This document shows positions 43,947-53,398 of a DNA stretch of 64,000 nucleotides, piece by piece. The notes beneath the pieces were generated by a model, which had not been told where the DNA came from, did no database searches, and saw nothing but the letters and a program-made list of their open reading frames with translations. The DNA comes from CAZBQJ01 sp964494085 (GTDB lineage Bacteria; Patescibacteriota; Gracilibacteria; UBA1369). The stretch is taken from assembly GCA_964494085.1 (NCBI GenBank), contig CAZBQJ010000003.1:203025-267024 (forward strand). Reading direction: 5' to 3'. Numbering within the stretch: the first letter of the stretch is position 1; each line of letters opens with the position of its first letter. Made by a program: the position numbers and the translations under genes.

Positions 43947-44381
43947 TTAAGGCCTAAAGTCTATATACCTATGAAGCAGAATGATTGCGGCCAACTCATC
44001 TTCTGTAGCTTTTTTTTGTTCAGCTGTAGCGCCAATTTCCTGGAGCACGCGACCAGCTTCAAATGTGCTAAAGGATTCATCTATAAAATCAATTTCTAAT
44101 GAATGGCATTCGGTAACCGCCTTTTCAGTTAATTTATCAGCAAAATTACGGATTTTTCGGGTTTGGACCGTTTCCTGATCATTTCTCCCCATAGGAAGCC
44201 CGATCACCACTTTCACTATCTCTTCCGAAATTACAAATTGCCAAATCTTCTCAATAGCTTGCTGGTCAGATAATTTACGGAAAAGTCCACGACCAAAGGC
44301 CATTATGCGGTCGGGGTCAGTCACGGCCAGTCCGATCTTGGCCGTCCCATAATCCACTGCCATAATTCTGCCTTTTTCCAT
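43947..44381 (-). CDS. ruvX: Holliday junction resolvase-like RuvX (YqgF)
   Basis: 144 residues with an RNase H-like fold: MAVDYGTAKIGLAVTDPD (about 7-24, with the first catalytic Asp), VIGLPMGRNDQ (about 58-68) and FIDESFSTFEA (about 99-109). YqgF processes 16S rRNA precursor ends in E. coli and was first named a resolvase. It lies 9 bp after rplI on the same strand. Confidence 0.95.
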   Translation of the reverse strand: MEKGRIMAVDYGTAKIGLAVTDPDRIMAFGRGLFRKLSDQQAIEKIWQFVISEEIVKVVIGLPMGRNDQETVQTRKIRNFADKLTEKAVTECHSLEIDFIDESFSTFEAGRVLQEIGATAEQKKATEDELAAIILLHRYIDFRP

Positions 44382-44390
44382 AAGATAAAT

Positions 44391-44840
44391 TTAGCTTGGG
44401 TCAGCTTTGATATTAATTCTCAAATTAGCTTTGAGACCTTCTGTCAGCTTCAATTCAATTGTGTGTTCTCCGACATCTTTCAAATGAAGCCCTGCTGGGA
44501 AGTTGGCTTTGTCCAAACGGATTTTCACCTTTTCAACCAAAGCTTTAATCAAATCATCAACCGTAATTGAAGCATATAGTTTTTGACCATTTGCTTTACC
44601 CTTTAACTCGATTTGGGTGCTCTCCAGTCTACTTTTCACCATACCGGCTTCTTCTTTCAAACGCTCTTTCTCCAACACTTCTTTTTCTTTACGACCGGCA
44701 GCTTGTTTGATCAAATCAGCCGTAGCAATTCTGGCTAATTTTCTGGGAGCCAAAAAGTTCAAGTAATATCCATCCGCTACATTCTTTACTTCTCCTTTAC
44801 GACCGACTCCCTTTACACTTTCTAAAAAAATTATTTTCAT
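44391..44840 (-). CDS. rplI: 50S ribosomal protein bL9
   Basis: 149 residues from the ATG at 44840: [19 protein letters not shown], then [16 protein letters not shown], the N-domain signature that binds 23S rRNA, a connecting helix (Glu/Lys-rich, about residues 45-75) and the C-terminal domain. An in-frame start at 44876 would add 12 residues and overlap the upstream gene by 17 bp. Several CPR lineages lack bL9, so its presence helps to narrow the group. Confidence 0.95.
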   Translation of the reverse strand: MKIIFLESVKGVGRKGEVKNVADGYYLNFLAPRKLARIATADLIKQAAGRKEKEVLEKERLKEEAGMVKSRLESTQIELKGKANGQKLYASITVDDLIKALVEKVKIRLDKANFPAGLHLKDVGEHTIELKLTEGLKANLRINIKADPS

Positions 44841-44859
44841 TGTTGGCTGAGTTAAAAAA

Positions 44860-46557
44860 CTATTTGCACTCTTCACCTATACACCAATCCGCTACATTGA
44901 CAAAACGATCACTCTCATAATCCAACCCCTCCAAAGTAATATTTTTAACTTTCCCATCAGTCAGAAAGACATAACTTGGCCTGTATAAAAACAATGCTGG
45001 AACTTCTTTGGAAATAATGTCCGCCAGCTTCTTTTGGCGATCATCTTTATTGGTTTTATCGAATGTTGAGCGGATTGTCTCGATTTGCGCATCAGCAGCA
45101 AAACTTTTGTAATTGGACAAATTCAATCCATCCGACTTGGCCTGGCTGGAATGCCAAAAAGGGAAAGTATCCAAATTGTAACCCATACTTTGACCGGTTA
45201 GGATCATATCGTATTGCTTTGAATGAATCGCTTCAGAGAAACCCGCATCGTCCAAATATTGAACATCAATTTTGATGCCACCTTTTTTCCAAGCCTCAAC
45301 CAAAAAATCGGTCACTTCAGTCGTTTCAGCTTGTTGCGCTGAACCATCTTCATATTTTTTGGTCAAAAGAGTTAAGCTGAAGTCATTACCATCCTGATCC
45401 TTTCGATAAACTTCTTCCGGTAGAACCTTCCCTTGATCATCTTTTTTATACTTATAGCCAGCGTCAAACAAAGAACCATTAGCCTGATTTAAGTCCGCCT
45501 GGTTTAGCCAATCGTCCTGATTTAACTCCATTAAAGGAGTATCAACACGAATTTTATTGTCCAATTGTTTAATTAATTCATCCTTGTCGACCAATTTAAT
45601 CAAACCCACTCTCACCTTTTGATCTTTCAGTTTTTCTGCAGCAGTGTTGAAAAACACCGCCGTGTATTGCGGCAAAGTATAGCTTTGAGTAGTAAATCTA
45701 CTGTCATAAATCAGTTTATTCAGAGTTCCAACTATTCTTGGCACTATATTAAGTGAAGCTTTGTCTCGAAGCAATGTTGCTTCATCCGGATAAATATCAA
45801 AACGGATCTGCTGAATGGTCGGTTTAGTCCCGTAATAACCATCAAATTTAGTCAAAACAACCTTTTGTTTTCCATCGTTGGTTAATTGGAGTCTTTCCGC
45901 CACTCTATAAGGACCTGCGCCGATCGGCAGGAGATTAAAGGAGTTGGAAATCAGATCCGCTACTGCAACATTTCCCAAAATATGCTGTGGCAAAATTCCC
46001 ACATTCAAATTAGTGATAAAAAATGAGTTGGGTCTATTTAAGCTAAATTTCACCGTTTTATCATCAATTTTGGAGACTCCGACGCCGTCAAAATCCGCTT
46101 TCAATAATGGGTTTTGAAAATCAGGGCTTTGAATAATTCCAAAGGTAAAGACAATATCATCTGCAGTCAGAGGTTGATCGTCCTGCCATTTCAGATTTTC
46201 TTTTAATGTAAAAACATATTCCTTTTTATCTTCACTGATCTTCAAAGAAGCCAAATCATCCACAAATCCTTTAATTTTAGGATCATACTTCAGCAACCCG
46301 GGGAAAACCAGGGCCGAAACATCACGATTGGCTTGGGAAAAATCCACATAAAGCGGATTGATTAAGACCGGTTTATTGGAAAGCAAACCTTCCGTATAAA
46401 TGCCGTTTTGGGCAAAAGCGGATTCAGGGCTCAACAAATAACTAATTCCCCGAAAACTGAAAAATAGCGAAAGAATTATACAAATCACGCTTAATACTTT
46501 CTCTTCCAAAGAATAAGCTCTTAGAACTTTACTTAAAGTAACCCAGAACTGTTTCAT
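44860..46557 (-). CDS. Peptide/nickel-type ABC substrate-binding protein, membrane anchored
   Basis: 565 residues of the SBP_bac_5 (OppA/DppA) family. An N-terminal membrane helix (about 19-40) anchors it; there is no lipobox. The family opening is [26 protein letters not shown] (from about residue 68; given in part), with [20 protein letters not shown] (about 113-132), GAGPYRV and a late region SIGYN-like around [16 protein letters not shown]. It should capture oligopeptides. No permease or ATPase genes lie nearby. It is between secG and rplI on the minus strand, gaps of 8 and 19 bp. Confidence 0.88.
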   Translation of the reverse strand: MKQFWVTLSKVLRAYSLEEKVLSVICIILSLFFSFRGISYLLSPESAFAQNGIYTEGLLSNKPVLINPLYVDFSQANRDVSALVFPGLLKYDPKIKGFVDDLASLKISEDKKEYVFTLKENLKWQDDQPLTADDIVFTFGIIQSPDFQNPLLKADFDGVGVSKIDDKTVKFSLNRPNSFFITNLNVGILPQHILGNVAVADLISNSFNLLPIGAGPYRVAERLQLTNDGKQKVVLTKFDGYYGTKPTIQQIRFDIYPDEATLLRDKASLNIVPRIVGTLNKLIYDSRFTTQSYTLPQYTAVFFNTAAEKLKDQKVRVGLIKLVDKDELIKQLDNKIRVDTPLMELNQDDWLNQADLNQANGSLFDAGYKYKKDDQGKVLPEEVYRKDQDGNDFSLTLLTKKYEDGSAQQAETTEVTDFLVEAWKKGGIKIDVQYLDDAGFSEAIHSKQYDMILTGQSMGYNLDTFPFWHSSQAKSDGLNLSNYKSFAADAQIETIRSTFDKTNKDDRQKKLADIISKEVPALFLYRPSYVFLTDGKVKNITLEGLDYESDRFVNVADWCIGEECK

Positions 46558-46565
46558 GTTAGGCT

Positions 46566-46787
46566 TTAATTTACAAACAAGAAAGCCACCGAGCTGAGAA
46601 CGAACAGAATAGCGAAAATCACCGTAGCATTAAAAATAACTTTCTCAGCACCTCTCTTAGTAGCCTGGAAAGTATTCACGGTAGTGCTTGCCCCACCAGA
46701 GAAACCAGAACTATTATTCTGGAGAAGAATAGCGAAAATCAATAAAAAGGAGAGAATTAATTGGAAGTATTTGAGAAAAGTAATCAT
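46566..46787 (-). CDS. secG: Preprotein translocase subunit SecG
   Basis: 73 residues: two membrane helices (about 3-21 and 53-71) linked by the Gly/Ser-rich loop LLQNNSSGFSGGASTTVNTF, with RGAEKVIFNATVIFAILF as the second helix. This matches SecG in length and layout. SecG assists SecYEA protein translocation. It lies in the run between ileS and the peptide-binding protein. Confidence 0.9.
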   Translation of the reverse strand: MITFLKYFQLILSFLLIFAILLQNNSSGFSGGASTTVNTFQATKRGAEKVIFNATVIFAILFVLSSVAFLFVN

Positions 46788-46864
46788 TTTATTATAGATA
46801 GTAATTTCAACTCACAATCTTATAGCATTTTTAGTATTGAGGGTCAACCTGGAAAAAGCAACTT

Positions 46865-49800
46865 TCAAGCCCTCTTAATAGCGATTTTCACCTTCTGGAA
46901 CTCAATTTCCACGGTGATTTCTTTATCCCATTCCAAATCCCCCTTTTGGATCAATTCATCAGCTAAAGTCTCTCGCTTAATATAATCGGCATATTTGGTC
47001 ACAGCGGTAGAAAGTGGTTTATCGGCCTGTATGTCCAAAATAATATGATCACTGACATCATAATCAGCCTCTTTTCTCAAGTCCTGAATCACTCTAACTA
47101 TTTCTCTGGCATAACCTTCTTCCAACAACTCCTCAGTGATTTCTGTATGCAATATTACTGTAATACCCTTTTCACTGGCCGCATCAGTATACTGGTCGTT
47201 ACCACTAGACTGAGTTTCCAGAGTAAATTCTTCACCGGTTAATCTCACCTGAGTTCCTTCTCCCACAATCATCTTAGTCATGATCACATCTCCATTTTCT
47301 TCAATAAAATTCCCCTGACGCGCTTCCTGGATAATCTCCTGAACCAATGATCCGAATTTTGGCCCCAATAATTTGGCATTAGGTTTTAGAACCTTTTCCA
47401 CCAATTTGGAAGCATCTTTTACATCGATAAATTTTATCTCTTTAACATTTAATTCTTCAGTAATCACAGCACTCTGACCTGCTATGGTCTTTTCTGTAAT
47501 TCCGGCTGGTAAAGCCACTTCTACCAAACCTAATGGCTGGCGCACTTTCAACTTGTTTTTCGCCCGAATTTGATGCCCCAAGGCCACAATTGACCTTACT
47601 AAAAAGTTTTGTTCATTAAGCTTTTGATCAACAAATTCCTTTCTGAATTCCGGCCAATTCTCCAAATGTACCGATTCTTTATCAGTTAAATTCTGAAATA
47701 TCTCTTCAGCCAAAAACGGCATAAATGGAGCAAGTAATTTACTCAATACTACTAAAATCGTATAAAGAGTTTGGTAAGCTTCATCCTTATCTCCATCATT
47801 CTCTGATTTCCAAAATCTCCTTCTGGACCTGCGCACATACCAATTGGACAAATTATCAACAAAATCGATCATCGGCCTGGTTGCTTTCATCAAATTATAA
47901 TCTTCCATTTGCTCATCTACCTGGGCAATCAAAGCGTTTAGTTCGGAAAGCATCCATTTATCCAAGGAGTTTTTAGGTTGAAAGTTCTCCACTAGTTTTT
48001 CTGAAGTCCAACCATCAATATTCGCGTAAGTAACAAAAAAGCTGTAAGTGTTCCAGATCGTTAAATTAAACTTTTTCAAAAACTCATCTACATGCTGCTC
48101 GGAAAACCTTACTCCATCGCCCAAAACAACCGGCGACTGATAAAGGTAAAATCTCACAGCATCAACACCTTTGCTGTCAAATAACTCTGCAGGATCCGGG
48201 TAATTTTTCTTTCGTTTAGACAACTTTTCTCCATCCGCCGCATTAACATGACCCGTACAAATAGCATTTTCAAAAGCTGGCCGGTCGAACAAAATTGTCG
48301 CCAAAACATGCAAAGTATAAAACCAACCGCGGGTTTGATCGATTGCCTCAATAATAAAATCCGCTGGGAAATTCTCTTCAAACTCCTCCTTGTTCTCAAA
48401 AGGATAGTGTAGCTGAGCATAAGGCATCGAACCACTTTCGAACCAGCAGTCAAAGACGTCGCCAATCCGTTTCATCAAATACTTCTCATCTGGGGAATCG
48501 AGATGATCGGGATGTGGAAAAGTAATCTGATCAATATATGGCTTATGTAAATCCAATTCCCCCTTTTCGTCCAACGGCAGTTTCCCTCCAGTTAATTCTT
48601 TCAATTCAGCAATAGATCCAACACAGATCAAATCACCGTTTTCATTACTCCAAATCGGCAATGGGCAGCCCCAATAGCGATTACGAGAAATACTCCAATC
48701 GCGTGCCCCTTCCAGCCACTTACCAAATCTTCCTGTTTTAATGTGCTCAGGCTGCCAATTGATTTTATCGTTATTATTCAACATTTGCTCCTTTACTTCC
48801 GTTACCTTGATAAACCAGGATCTCGTCGAGTAATTTAGTAATGGAGTGTCACAACGCCAACAATGGGGGTAAGAATGCCGATAATTTTCCTTTTTAAACA
48901 GTTTTCCCTCATTTTCCAAGTAGGTCGCTATATTTTGTTCCTGGCCTTTGACAAACTTTCCGGCAAAATCCTTCACTTCAGGGGTAAAACATCCGTCCAT
49001 GCCGACATTGATAATCGTTGGCAAACCATTGGCTTTGGCCGCCTGCATATCTTCTTCACCAAAAGCACCATTTATAGTCACAATACCCGTACCTTCTTCA
49101 GCGGAAGCGTATTCAGTCGCTACAGTATGAAAGGCATTCTTCGCAGCCAGTACTTCCGGTACACGATCATAATAATCAAAAACATGTTTATAAGCTTTCC
49201 CTACCAAGTCTGCACCTTTTATTTGTTCAATCACTTGATATTCCAAATCCGTATTGGCAAATGTTGCTTCCAATCTTTTTTCTGCCAAAATATAATTTGA
49301 GCCATCACTAGCCTTAACCTTCACATAGTCGATCTTTTTGTTCACGGCCAGACCCATTACGCTGATCACACTCCAAGGAGTTGTAGTCCAGGCAATCAAA
49401 AAGGTGCCGGGCTCGTCGACCAGCTCGAACTTCACTGTTATGGCCAAGTCGGTTACATCTTTATACCCCTGACTAACTTCAAAATTGGAAAGAGGTGTCT
49501 CACAGCGGGGACAAATTTGCATAGCCTTTGCCCCTTCATAAACCAATTTCTTCTCCCAAACTTGCTTAAATACAAACCAGATCGATTCCATATAATCATT
49601 ATCCAATGTAGCATAGCCATTTTCAAAATCGACCCATCTACCCAATCTTTCCATAACTTCTTCCCATTCTTTCGTATAACGAAAAACACTTTCACGACAT
49701 TTCCGATTGAATTCAGCTATACCCATTTTCTCAATATCCTTCTTCCCACTGAGGCCTAATTCCTTTTCAATTTCATATTCTACCGGTAAACCATGACAAT

Positions 49801-50059
49801 CCCATCCGGCAGTACGAGGCACATAATATCCTCGCATAGTCCAATAACGAGCCACTGCATCCTTCAACGCACTAATCATTAGATGGCCATAATGCGGTAG
49901 TCCATTGGCGAATGGAGGGCCGTCAAAAAAAACCTTCTTTTCTGCGCTTTGATGTTTCTCCAAAGATTTTTGGAAGGTTTTATTTTTCTTCCAGTAGGCC
50001 AATTTCTCTAACTCCAGTTGAGCCAGGTTTTGATTGTTTTTAACTGCTTTAAATCCCAT
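46865..50059 (-). CDS. ileS: Isoleucyl-tRNA synthetase, long eukaryote-like (type 2) form
   Basis: 1064 residues. The HIGH motif reads HYGH in PFANGLPHYGHLMISA (about residues 51-66) and the KMSKS loop reads KLSKRKKNYPDP (about 609-620), as in type 2 bacterial and eukaryotic enzymes. The editing domain lies between (with WTTTPWSV near 225). The C-terminal region has no zinc-finger cysteine cluster, in line with type 2. It charges tRNA-Ile and edits valine. It begins 2 bp after the dcd stop. Type 2 IleS proteins are known for low sensitivity to mupirocin. Confidence 0.97.
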   Translation of the reverse strand: MGFKAVKNNQNLAQLELEKLAYWKKNKTFQKSLEKHQSAEKKVFFDGPPFANGLPHYGHLMISALKDAVARYWTMRGYYVPRTAGWDCHGLPVEYEIEKELGLSGKKDIEKMGIAEFNRKCRESVFRYTKEWEEVMERLGRWVDFENGYATLDNDYMESIWFVFKQVWEKKLVYEGAKAMQICPRCETPLSNFEVSQGYKDVTDLAITVKFELVDEPGTFLIAWTTTPWSVISVMGLAVNKKIDYVKVKASDGSNYILAEKRLEATFANTDLEYQVIEQIKGADLVGKAYKHVFDYYDRVPEVLAAKNAFHTVATEYASAEEGTGIVTINGAFGEEDMQAAKANGLPTIINVGMDGCFTPEVKDFAGKFVKGQEQNIATYLENEGKLFKKENYRHSYPHCWRCDTPLLNYSTRSWFIKVTEVKEQMLNNNDKINWQPEHIKTGRFGKWLEGARDWSISRNRYWGCPLPIWSNENGDLICVGSIAELKELTGGKLPLDEKGELDLHKPYIDQITFPHPDHLDSPDEKYLMKRIGDVFDCWFESGSMPYAQLHYPFENKEEFEENFPADFIIEAIDQTRGWFYTLHVLATILFDRPAFENAICTGHVNAADGEKLSKRKKNYPDPAELFDSKGVDAVRFYLYQSPVVLGDGVRFSEQHVDEFLKKFNLTIWNTYSFFVTYANIDGWTSEKLVENFQPKNSLDKWMLSELNALIAQVDEQMEDYNLMKATRPMIDFVDNLSNWYVRRSRRRFWKSENDGDKDEAYQTLYTILVVLSKLLAPFMPFLAEEIFQNLTDKESVHLENWPEFRKEFVDQKLNEQNFLVRSIVALGHQIRAKNKLKVRQPLGLVEVALPAGITEKTIAGQSAVITEELNVKEIKFIDVKDASKLVEKVLKPNAKLLGPKFGSLVQEIIQEARQGNFIEENGDVIMTKMIVGEGTQVRLTGEEFTLETQSSGNDQYTDAASEKGITVILHTEITEELLEEGYAREIVRVIQDLRKEADYDVSDHIILDIQADKPLSTAVTKYADYIKRETLADELIQKGDLEWDKEITVEIEFQKVKIAIKRA

Positions 50060-50061
50060 TA

Positions 50062-50781
50062 CTAAATATTTTTAGATAAATGTTTTACTTCGATATTAGC
50101 TCCATTAGGCTCGTGTGTTACTTCTAAACCTTCATTTTTTTGAACAAGAAGGCGACTTTTCGGCCTGGATTCATACCTGATATTCTGCGCATTTTTCCGA
50201 AATTCAGGGTCCAGGTGAATTCTACTCTCCTCCACCAGAGATTGATTTTGATATTTAGATGAAGCCTTTTTATGGTAAGGAGTCTCAGCTTCGGAAGTCA
50301 TTTTCTCAAAGGCAAATTGGCCGATTCTCATACCGGGATAAAGCGCTACCGGCATACGATTAATATTAGTAATTTCCAAAGTAATCGTTCCTTCAAAGCC
50401 CGGATCCACAAACCCGGCAGTTGAATGTATGATTATTCCCAAACGACCAATTGAACTTCGGCCTTCACAACGGGCTACCAGATAATCCGGTACCCTGATT
50501 TTTTCCATGGTTACGCCCAAAACAAATTCCCCTGGTTGAACAATGAAAGGGACATCAGGCTCATCAATAGTAATCATTTTGGTAGCACCAATCAGAGTTT
50601 CCGGTTTTGAAGGATCCAGGATGGCATATTTAGCATGATCATAAATCTTAAAATATTTACCCAAACGAAAGTCCAAAGAAGCACAATGAACATTTTCTGA
50701 GGGATCTTTGCCGTCTTCTGACTCTACTCCGATCTCTCCACTCTTAATCAATTTTTTAATATCACGATCAGATAAAATCAT
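50062..50781 (-). CDS. dcd: dCTP deaminase
   Basis: 239 residues, about 45 longer than the usual 190. The core has MILSDRDIKKLIKSGEI at the start, CASLDFRLG (about 33-41), the catalytic block CEGRSSIGRLGI (about 104-115), HSTAGFVDPGFEGTITLE (about 119-136) and YPGMRIGQFAFE. It makes dUTP from dCTP (or dUMP directly if bifunctional). The C-terminal extension after KYQNQS (about residue 177) has no known motif. It overlaps trhO by 4 bp and precedes ileS by 2 bp. Confidence 0.95.
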   Translation of the reverse strand: MILSDRDIKKLIKSGEIGVESEDGKDPSENVHCASLDFRLGKYFKIYDHAKYAILDPSKPETLIGATKMITIDEPDVPFIVQPGEFVLGVTMEKIRVPDYLVARCEGRSSIGRLGIIIHSTAGFVDPGFEGTITLEITNINRMPVALYPGMRIGQFAFEKMTSEAETPYHKKASSKYQNQSLVEESRIHLDPEFRKNAQNIRYESRPKSRLLVQKNEGLEVTHEPNGANIEVKHLSKNI

Positions 50782-51749
50782 AGTTGATGGTTTTTACAAT
50801 TTTCACTACAGGTATTCTTCATTTTGACAGTACAATCTTCACAACAAATAAATAAAGCGTTACAAGCGGTATTAACACAATTCATATATACGTCAGACGG
50901 TTTATGGCAATGTAAGCATTTCGCTACAACCAAATCTTTTTGGTGATTGATCGGCACAGCTCCACGACGGTCGAAAACAAACATTTTTCCTTCCCAATGT
51001 CGATCCGGGGATTTTTGACCATAAGTGTGAATCCCCCCCTCCAACTGGTAAACATTCTTAAAACCTCGCATTTTCAAATAAGCGGTGCCAGTTTCACAGC
51101 GGATACCACCCGTGCAATAGGCTAAAATCTTCTTGTCTTTCAGATGTTCTATTTTATCAATAGCCTGGGGCAATTCTTTGAAATTATCCATTTCCAAGGG
51201 GATCGCGCCTTTAAATCTGCCCAGTTCCCATTCATATTTATTACGCATATCAACCAAAACGACATCTGTATCGCTTTCAATCATCTGATTGAACTGTTCA
51301 ACAGGCAGATGAATTCCCCCATTCTCAGCCTTTACCCCTGATATTTTCAAAGTAACCAGTTCATCTCTAACTCGTACATAGGTTTTCGTAAAAGTAAATT
51401 GGTCACCACGATCTTCTTTGAAAACAATATCTTTAAAAAGTGGATCTGACTGCAACTTTTGCTTATATTTTTCCATCAATGCTCTAGGTCCGGCACAAGT
51501 CCCATTCAGCCCAATCTTGGCCACCAGGATACGGCCTTTGATTCCATTTTCTTTACACCACTTGAGGTGTTCGGCCGCCCATTTTTCTGGATTTGGGATA
51601 TTTATATACTTATAGTAAAGCAGAACTACATACGCAATTCTCTCTGCCAGCGGATCAATTTTCGGAGCCTCAATTTCAGCCCTCCTCAAGGCTTTCCTCG
51701 CCAATCTTTGTTGACGCGCCAATTCGGAGCTGTTAACGGTTTCTGACAT
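50778..51749 (-). CDS. trhO: Rhodanese-type tRNA uridine-34 hydroxylase TrhO (YceA)
   Basis: About 323 residues from the ATG at 51749. An N-terminal acylphosphatase-like domain (VVLLYYKYINIPNPE, then GLNGTCAGP), a rhodanese domain with the active-site loop AYCTGGIRCE (about residues 213-222), then LEGGIHTYG, and a C-terminal cysteine-rich zinc-like region (CLHCHKPSDVYMNCVNTAC, ICCEDC). TrhO introduces 5-hydroxyuridine at U34 of tRNAs using molecular oxygen, as the first step to cmo5U or mo5U. It is first in the run trhO-dcd-ileS. Confidence 0.93.
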   Translation of the reverse strand: MSETVNSSELARQQRLARKALRRAEIEAPKIDPLAERIAYVVLLYYKYINIPNPEKWAAEHLKWCKENGIKGRILVAKIGLNGTCAGPRALMEKYKQKLQSDPLFKDIVFKEDRGDQFTFTKTYVRVRDELVTLKISGVKAENGGIHLPVEQFNQMIESDTDVVLVDMRNKYEWELGRFKGAIPLEMDNFKELPQAIDKIEHLKDKKILAYCTGGIRCETGTAYLKMRGFKNVYQLEGGIHTYGQKSPDRHWEGKMFVFDRRGAVPINHQKDLVVAKCLHCHKPSDVYMNCVNTACNALFICCEDCTVKMKNTCSENCKNHQL

Positions 51750-51812
51750 AACAAACAAGTAAATACCCTTTAGCAGCAGTAATATAGCACTTTTAGCCCA
51801 TTGGCAAAAGAT

Positions 51813-52547
51813 TTATTTAGTGGCAATTACCAAAGCATGTCGAGCATATTCAATCGGCAAAGAAACAGTCTTTGCTTCATTCAACAAAAAATTCTCCAAA
51901 TTATCGGCATCATATCTGTCAGAAAACTCGGTGGCCATATCCAAAACGAAATTGGCAAAATAATTTATTCCCAAAAACTTGGCCTTCTGGAAATTGTCAA
52001 ATAATTTCCGCAGCATTGCTGAAGTATAAAAAATCTTGGGAATTTCATTATCTACGGCCGATGAAAACCCATTTAAAAATAGTCTCATCCCTAATCTGCC
52101 GGTATAAGGCATCACCATCATCACTCCTCCCGGTTTCAAAACACGTCGACATTCATTGATAAAATCAACAGGTTTGAGTGAATAGGACATCGGCCCGAAC
52201 ATACTGACAATTGTGTCAAATGACTCTGATTTCTGTTTAGATAAAAATTCAAACATATCAATTTCATAAAACTCACCACTTGGGTGTTTTTTTCTAGCCA
52301 TTTCCAACATTTTTGCAGAAATATCTATACCCACATATTGATCTGGACGGACATAATCTAGAAGTAAACCTGTCCCACACCCTATATCTAGAACTTTATT
52401 CTGAATATGGGGTTGCATTAATTTGATCAAAGCCTTTTCTTCAGCCTTACATAGTATGTCCGAATAATTATCTTCATAATTCCCGGCCAGCCCATCGTAA
52501 TAATCAGCAATTTGATTTTTAACTTTTCCCGCTACTTTGTTACCCAT
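51813..52547 (-). CDS. Class I SAM-dependent methyltransferase (copy B of tandem pair)
   Basis: 244 residues. Motif I VLDIGCGTGLLLDY (about 53-66), YVGIDISAKMLEMARKKHP as motif II region, FDTIVSMFGPMSYSL (about 109-123) and RRVLKPGGVMMVMP (about 133-146). It is a clear paralog of the next gene upstream: AEE, DIGCGTG, SMFG, SYSL, ECRRVL and EYARHALV all recur in register. The substrate is unknown. It is third in the probable operon with the phosphagen kinase; the gap between the two methyltransferases is 64 bp. Confidence 0.85.
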   Translation of the reverse strand: MGNKVAGKVKNQIADYYDGLAGNYEDNYSDILCKAEEKALIKLMQPHIQNKVLDIGCGTGLLLDYVRPDQYVGIDISAKMLEMARKKHPSGEFYEIDMFEFLSKQKSESFDTIVSMFGPMSYSLKPVDFINECRRVLKPGGVMMVMPYTGRLGMRLFLNGFSSAVDNEIPKIFYTSAMLRKLFDNFQKAKFLGINYFANFVLDMATEFSDRYDADNLENFLLNEAKTVSLPIEYARHALVIATK

Positions 52548-52611
52548 CTGCTTTTTATTTCAAATAATAAATCAATTAAAAACACCTGCACTTACTCCAA
52601 TCAATCAGCAA

Positions 52612-53379
52612 TTATTTTCTGCCCACAATAATCCCATGGCGAGCAAATTCCATTGGCAAAACACTTGTTTTAGACTCATGTACCAGAAATTCCTTTAGTC
52701 TATCTGAGTCATACGGCATTCCAAATTTTCTGGACATCTCCGAAGTCAAATCACCAAAGTAATTTACACCCATTACCCGTACATTTTGAAAATCCCTAAA
52801 GAGATCTCTGGCCATTTCAGCTGTATAAGTAATTTTAGGAATCTTATTGCCGTTCGCCGTAGTCTCTGAAAGATATAAACCTTCACCGGTCCTTTTGGTG
52901 ATTGGCATCAGTACAATCCTCCCTCTTGGTTGCAAAACACGTCTACATTCAGCCACAAACTCTCTAGGAGTAAGTGAATAAGAAAGTGCCCCAAACATGC
53001 TAAAAATAGTGTCCAGTGACTGGTCAGGCAGGCCGGCGACATACTCTTGCATATCAGCAACCACAAACTTTCTGTTTGGATATTTCTTCTGAGCCTTTTC
53101 TATCATGCCAGAAGAAACATCCATTCCAACATAATCCGAACTGGGATGATGATAATCAAGGAAGATTCCGGTTCCACACCCGATATCCAGAATCTTTCCT
53201 CGAATTTCATCTTGAACCAAATCCATTACGGCCATTTCCTCTGCCTTATAGATAGGATCAGCAAAAGTATCATCATATTGATCAGCCACGGCATCATAAT
53301 ATTCCGCAGGATGTGTCATATCGGCAATCACTTTTTCAATTTCCAACTCATTTCTATTATTCTCTAAACTCATATTCAT
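52612..53379 (-). CDS. Class I SAM-dependent methyltransferase (copy A of tandem pair)
   Basis: 255 residues. Motif I ILDIGCGTGIFLDY (about residues 66-79), YVGMDVSSGMIEKAQKKYP, LDTIFSMFGALSYSL and ECRRVLQPRGRIVLMP. It begins 19 bp after the phosphagen kinase stop and is very likely on the same mRNA. The motif I region and the surrounding layout are of the UbiE/Methyltransf_25 type and differ from guanidinoacetate methyltransferase, so the tempting creatine-pathway reading is not supported by motifs. The same C-terminal pattern (SDRLKEFL, MEFARHGIIV) appears in both copies. Confidence 0.85.
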   Translation of the reverse strand: MNMSLENNRNELEIEKVIADMTHPAEYYDAVADQYDDTFADPIYKAEEMAVMDLVQDEIRGKILDIGCGTGIFLDYHHPSSDYVGMDVSSGMIEKAQKKYPNRKFVVADMQEYVAGLPDQSLDTIFSMFGALSYSLTPREFVAECRRVLQPRGRIVLMPITKRTGEGLYLSETTANGNKIPKITYTAEMARDLFRDFQNVRVMGVNYFGDLTSEMSRKFGMPYDSDRLKEFLVHESKTSVLPMEFARHGIIVGRK

Positions 53380-53398
53380 TTAAATTGCTAAATAATTA

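Noticed and set aside
51813..53379. Tandem methyltransferases as guanidinoacetate methyltransferases completing a creatine pathway.
   Set aside because: Motif I and the surrounding sequence are of generic UbiE/Methyltransf_25 type; the characteristic features of the guanidinoacetate enzyme are not seen.
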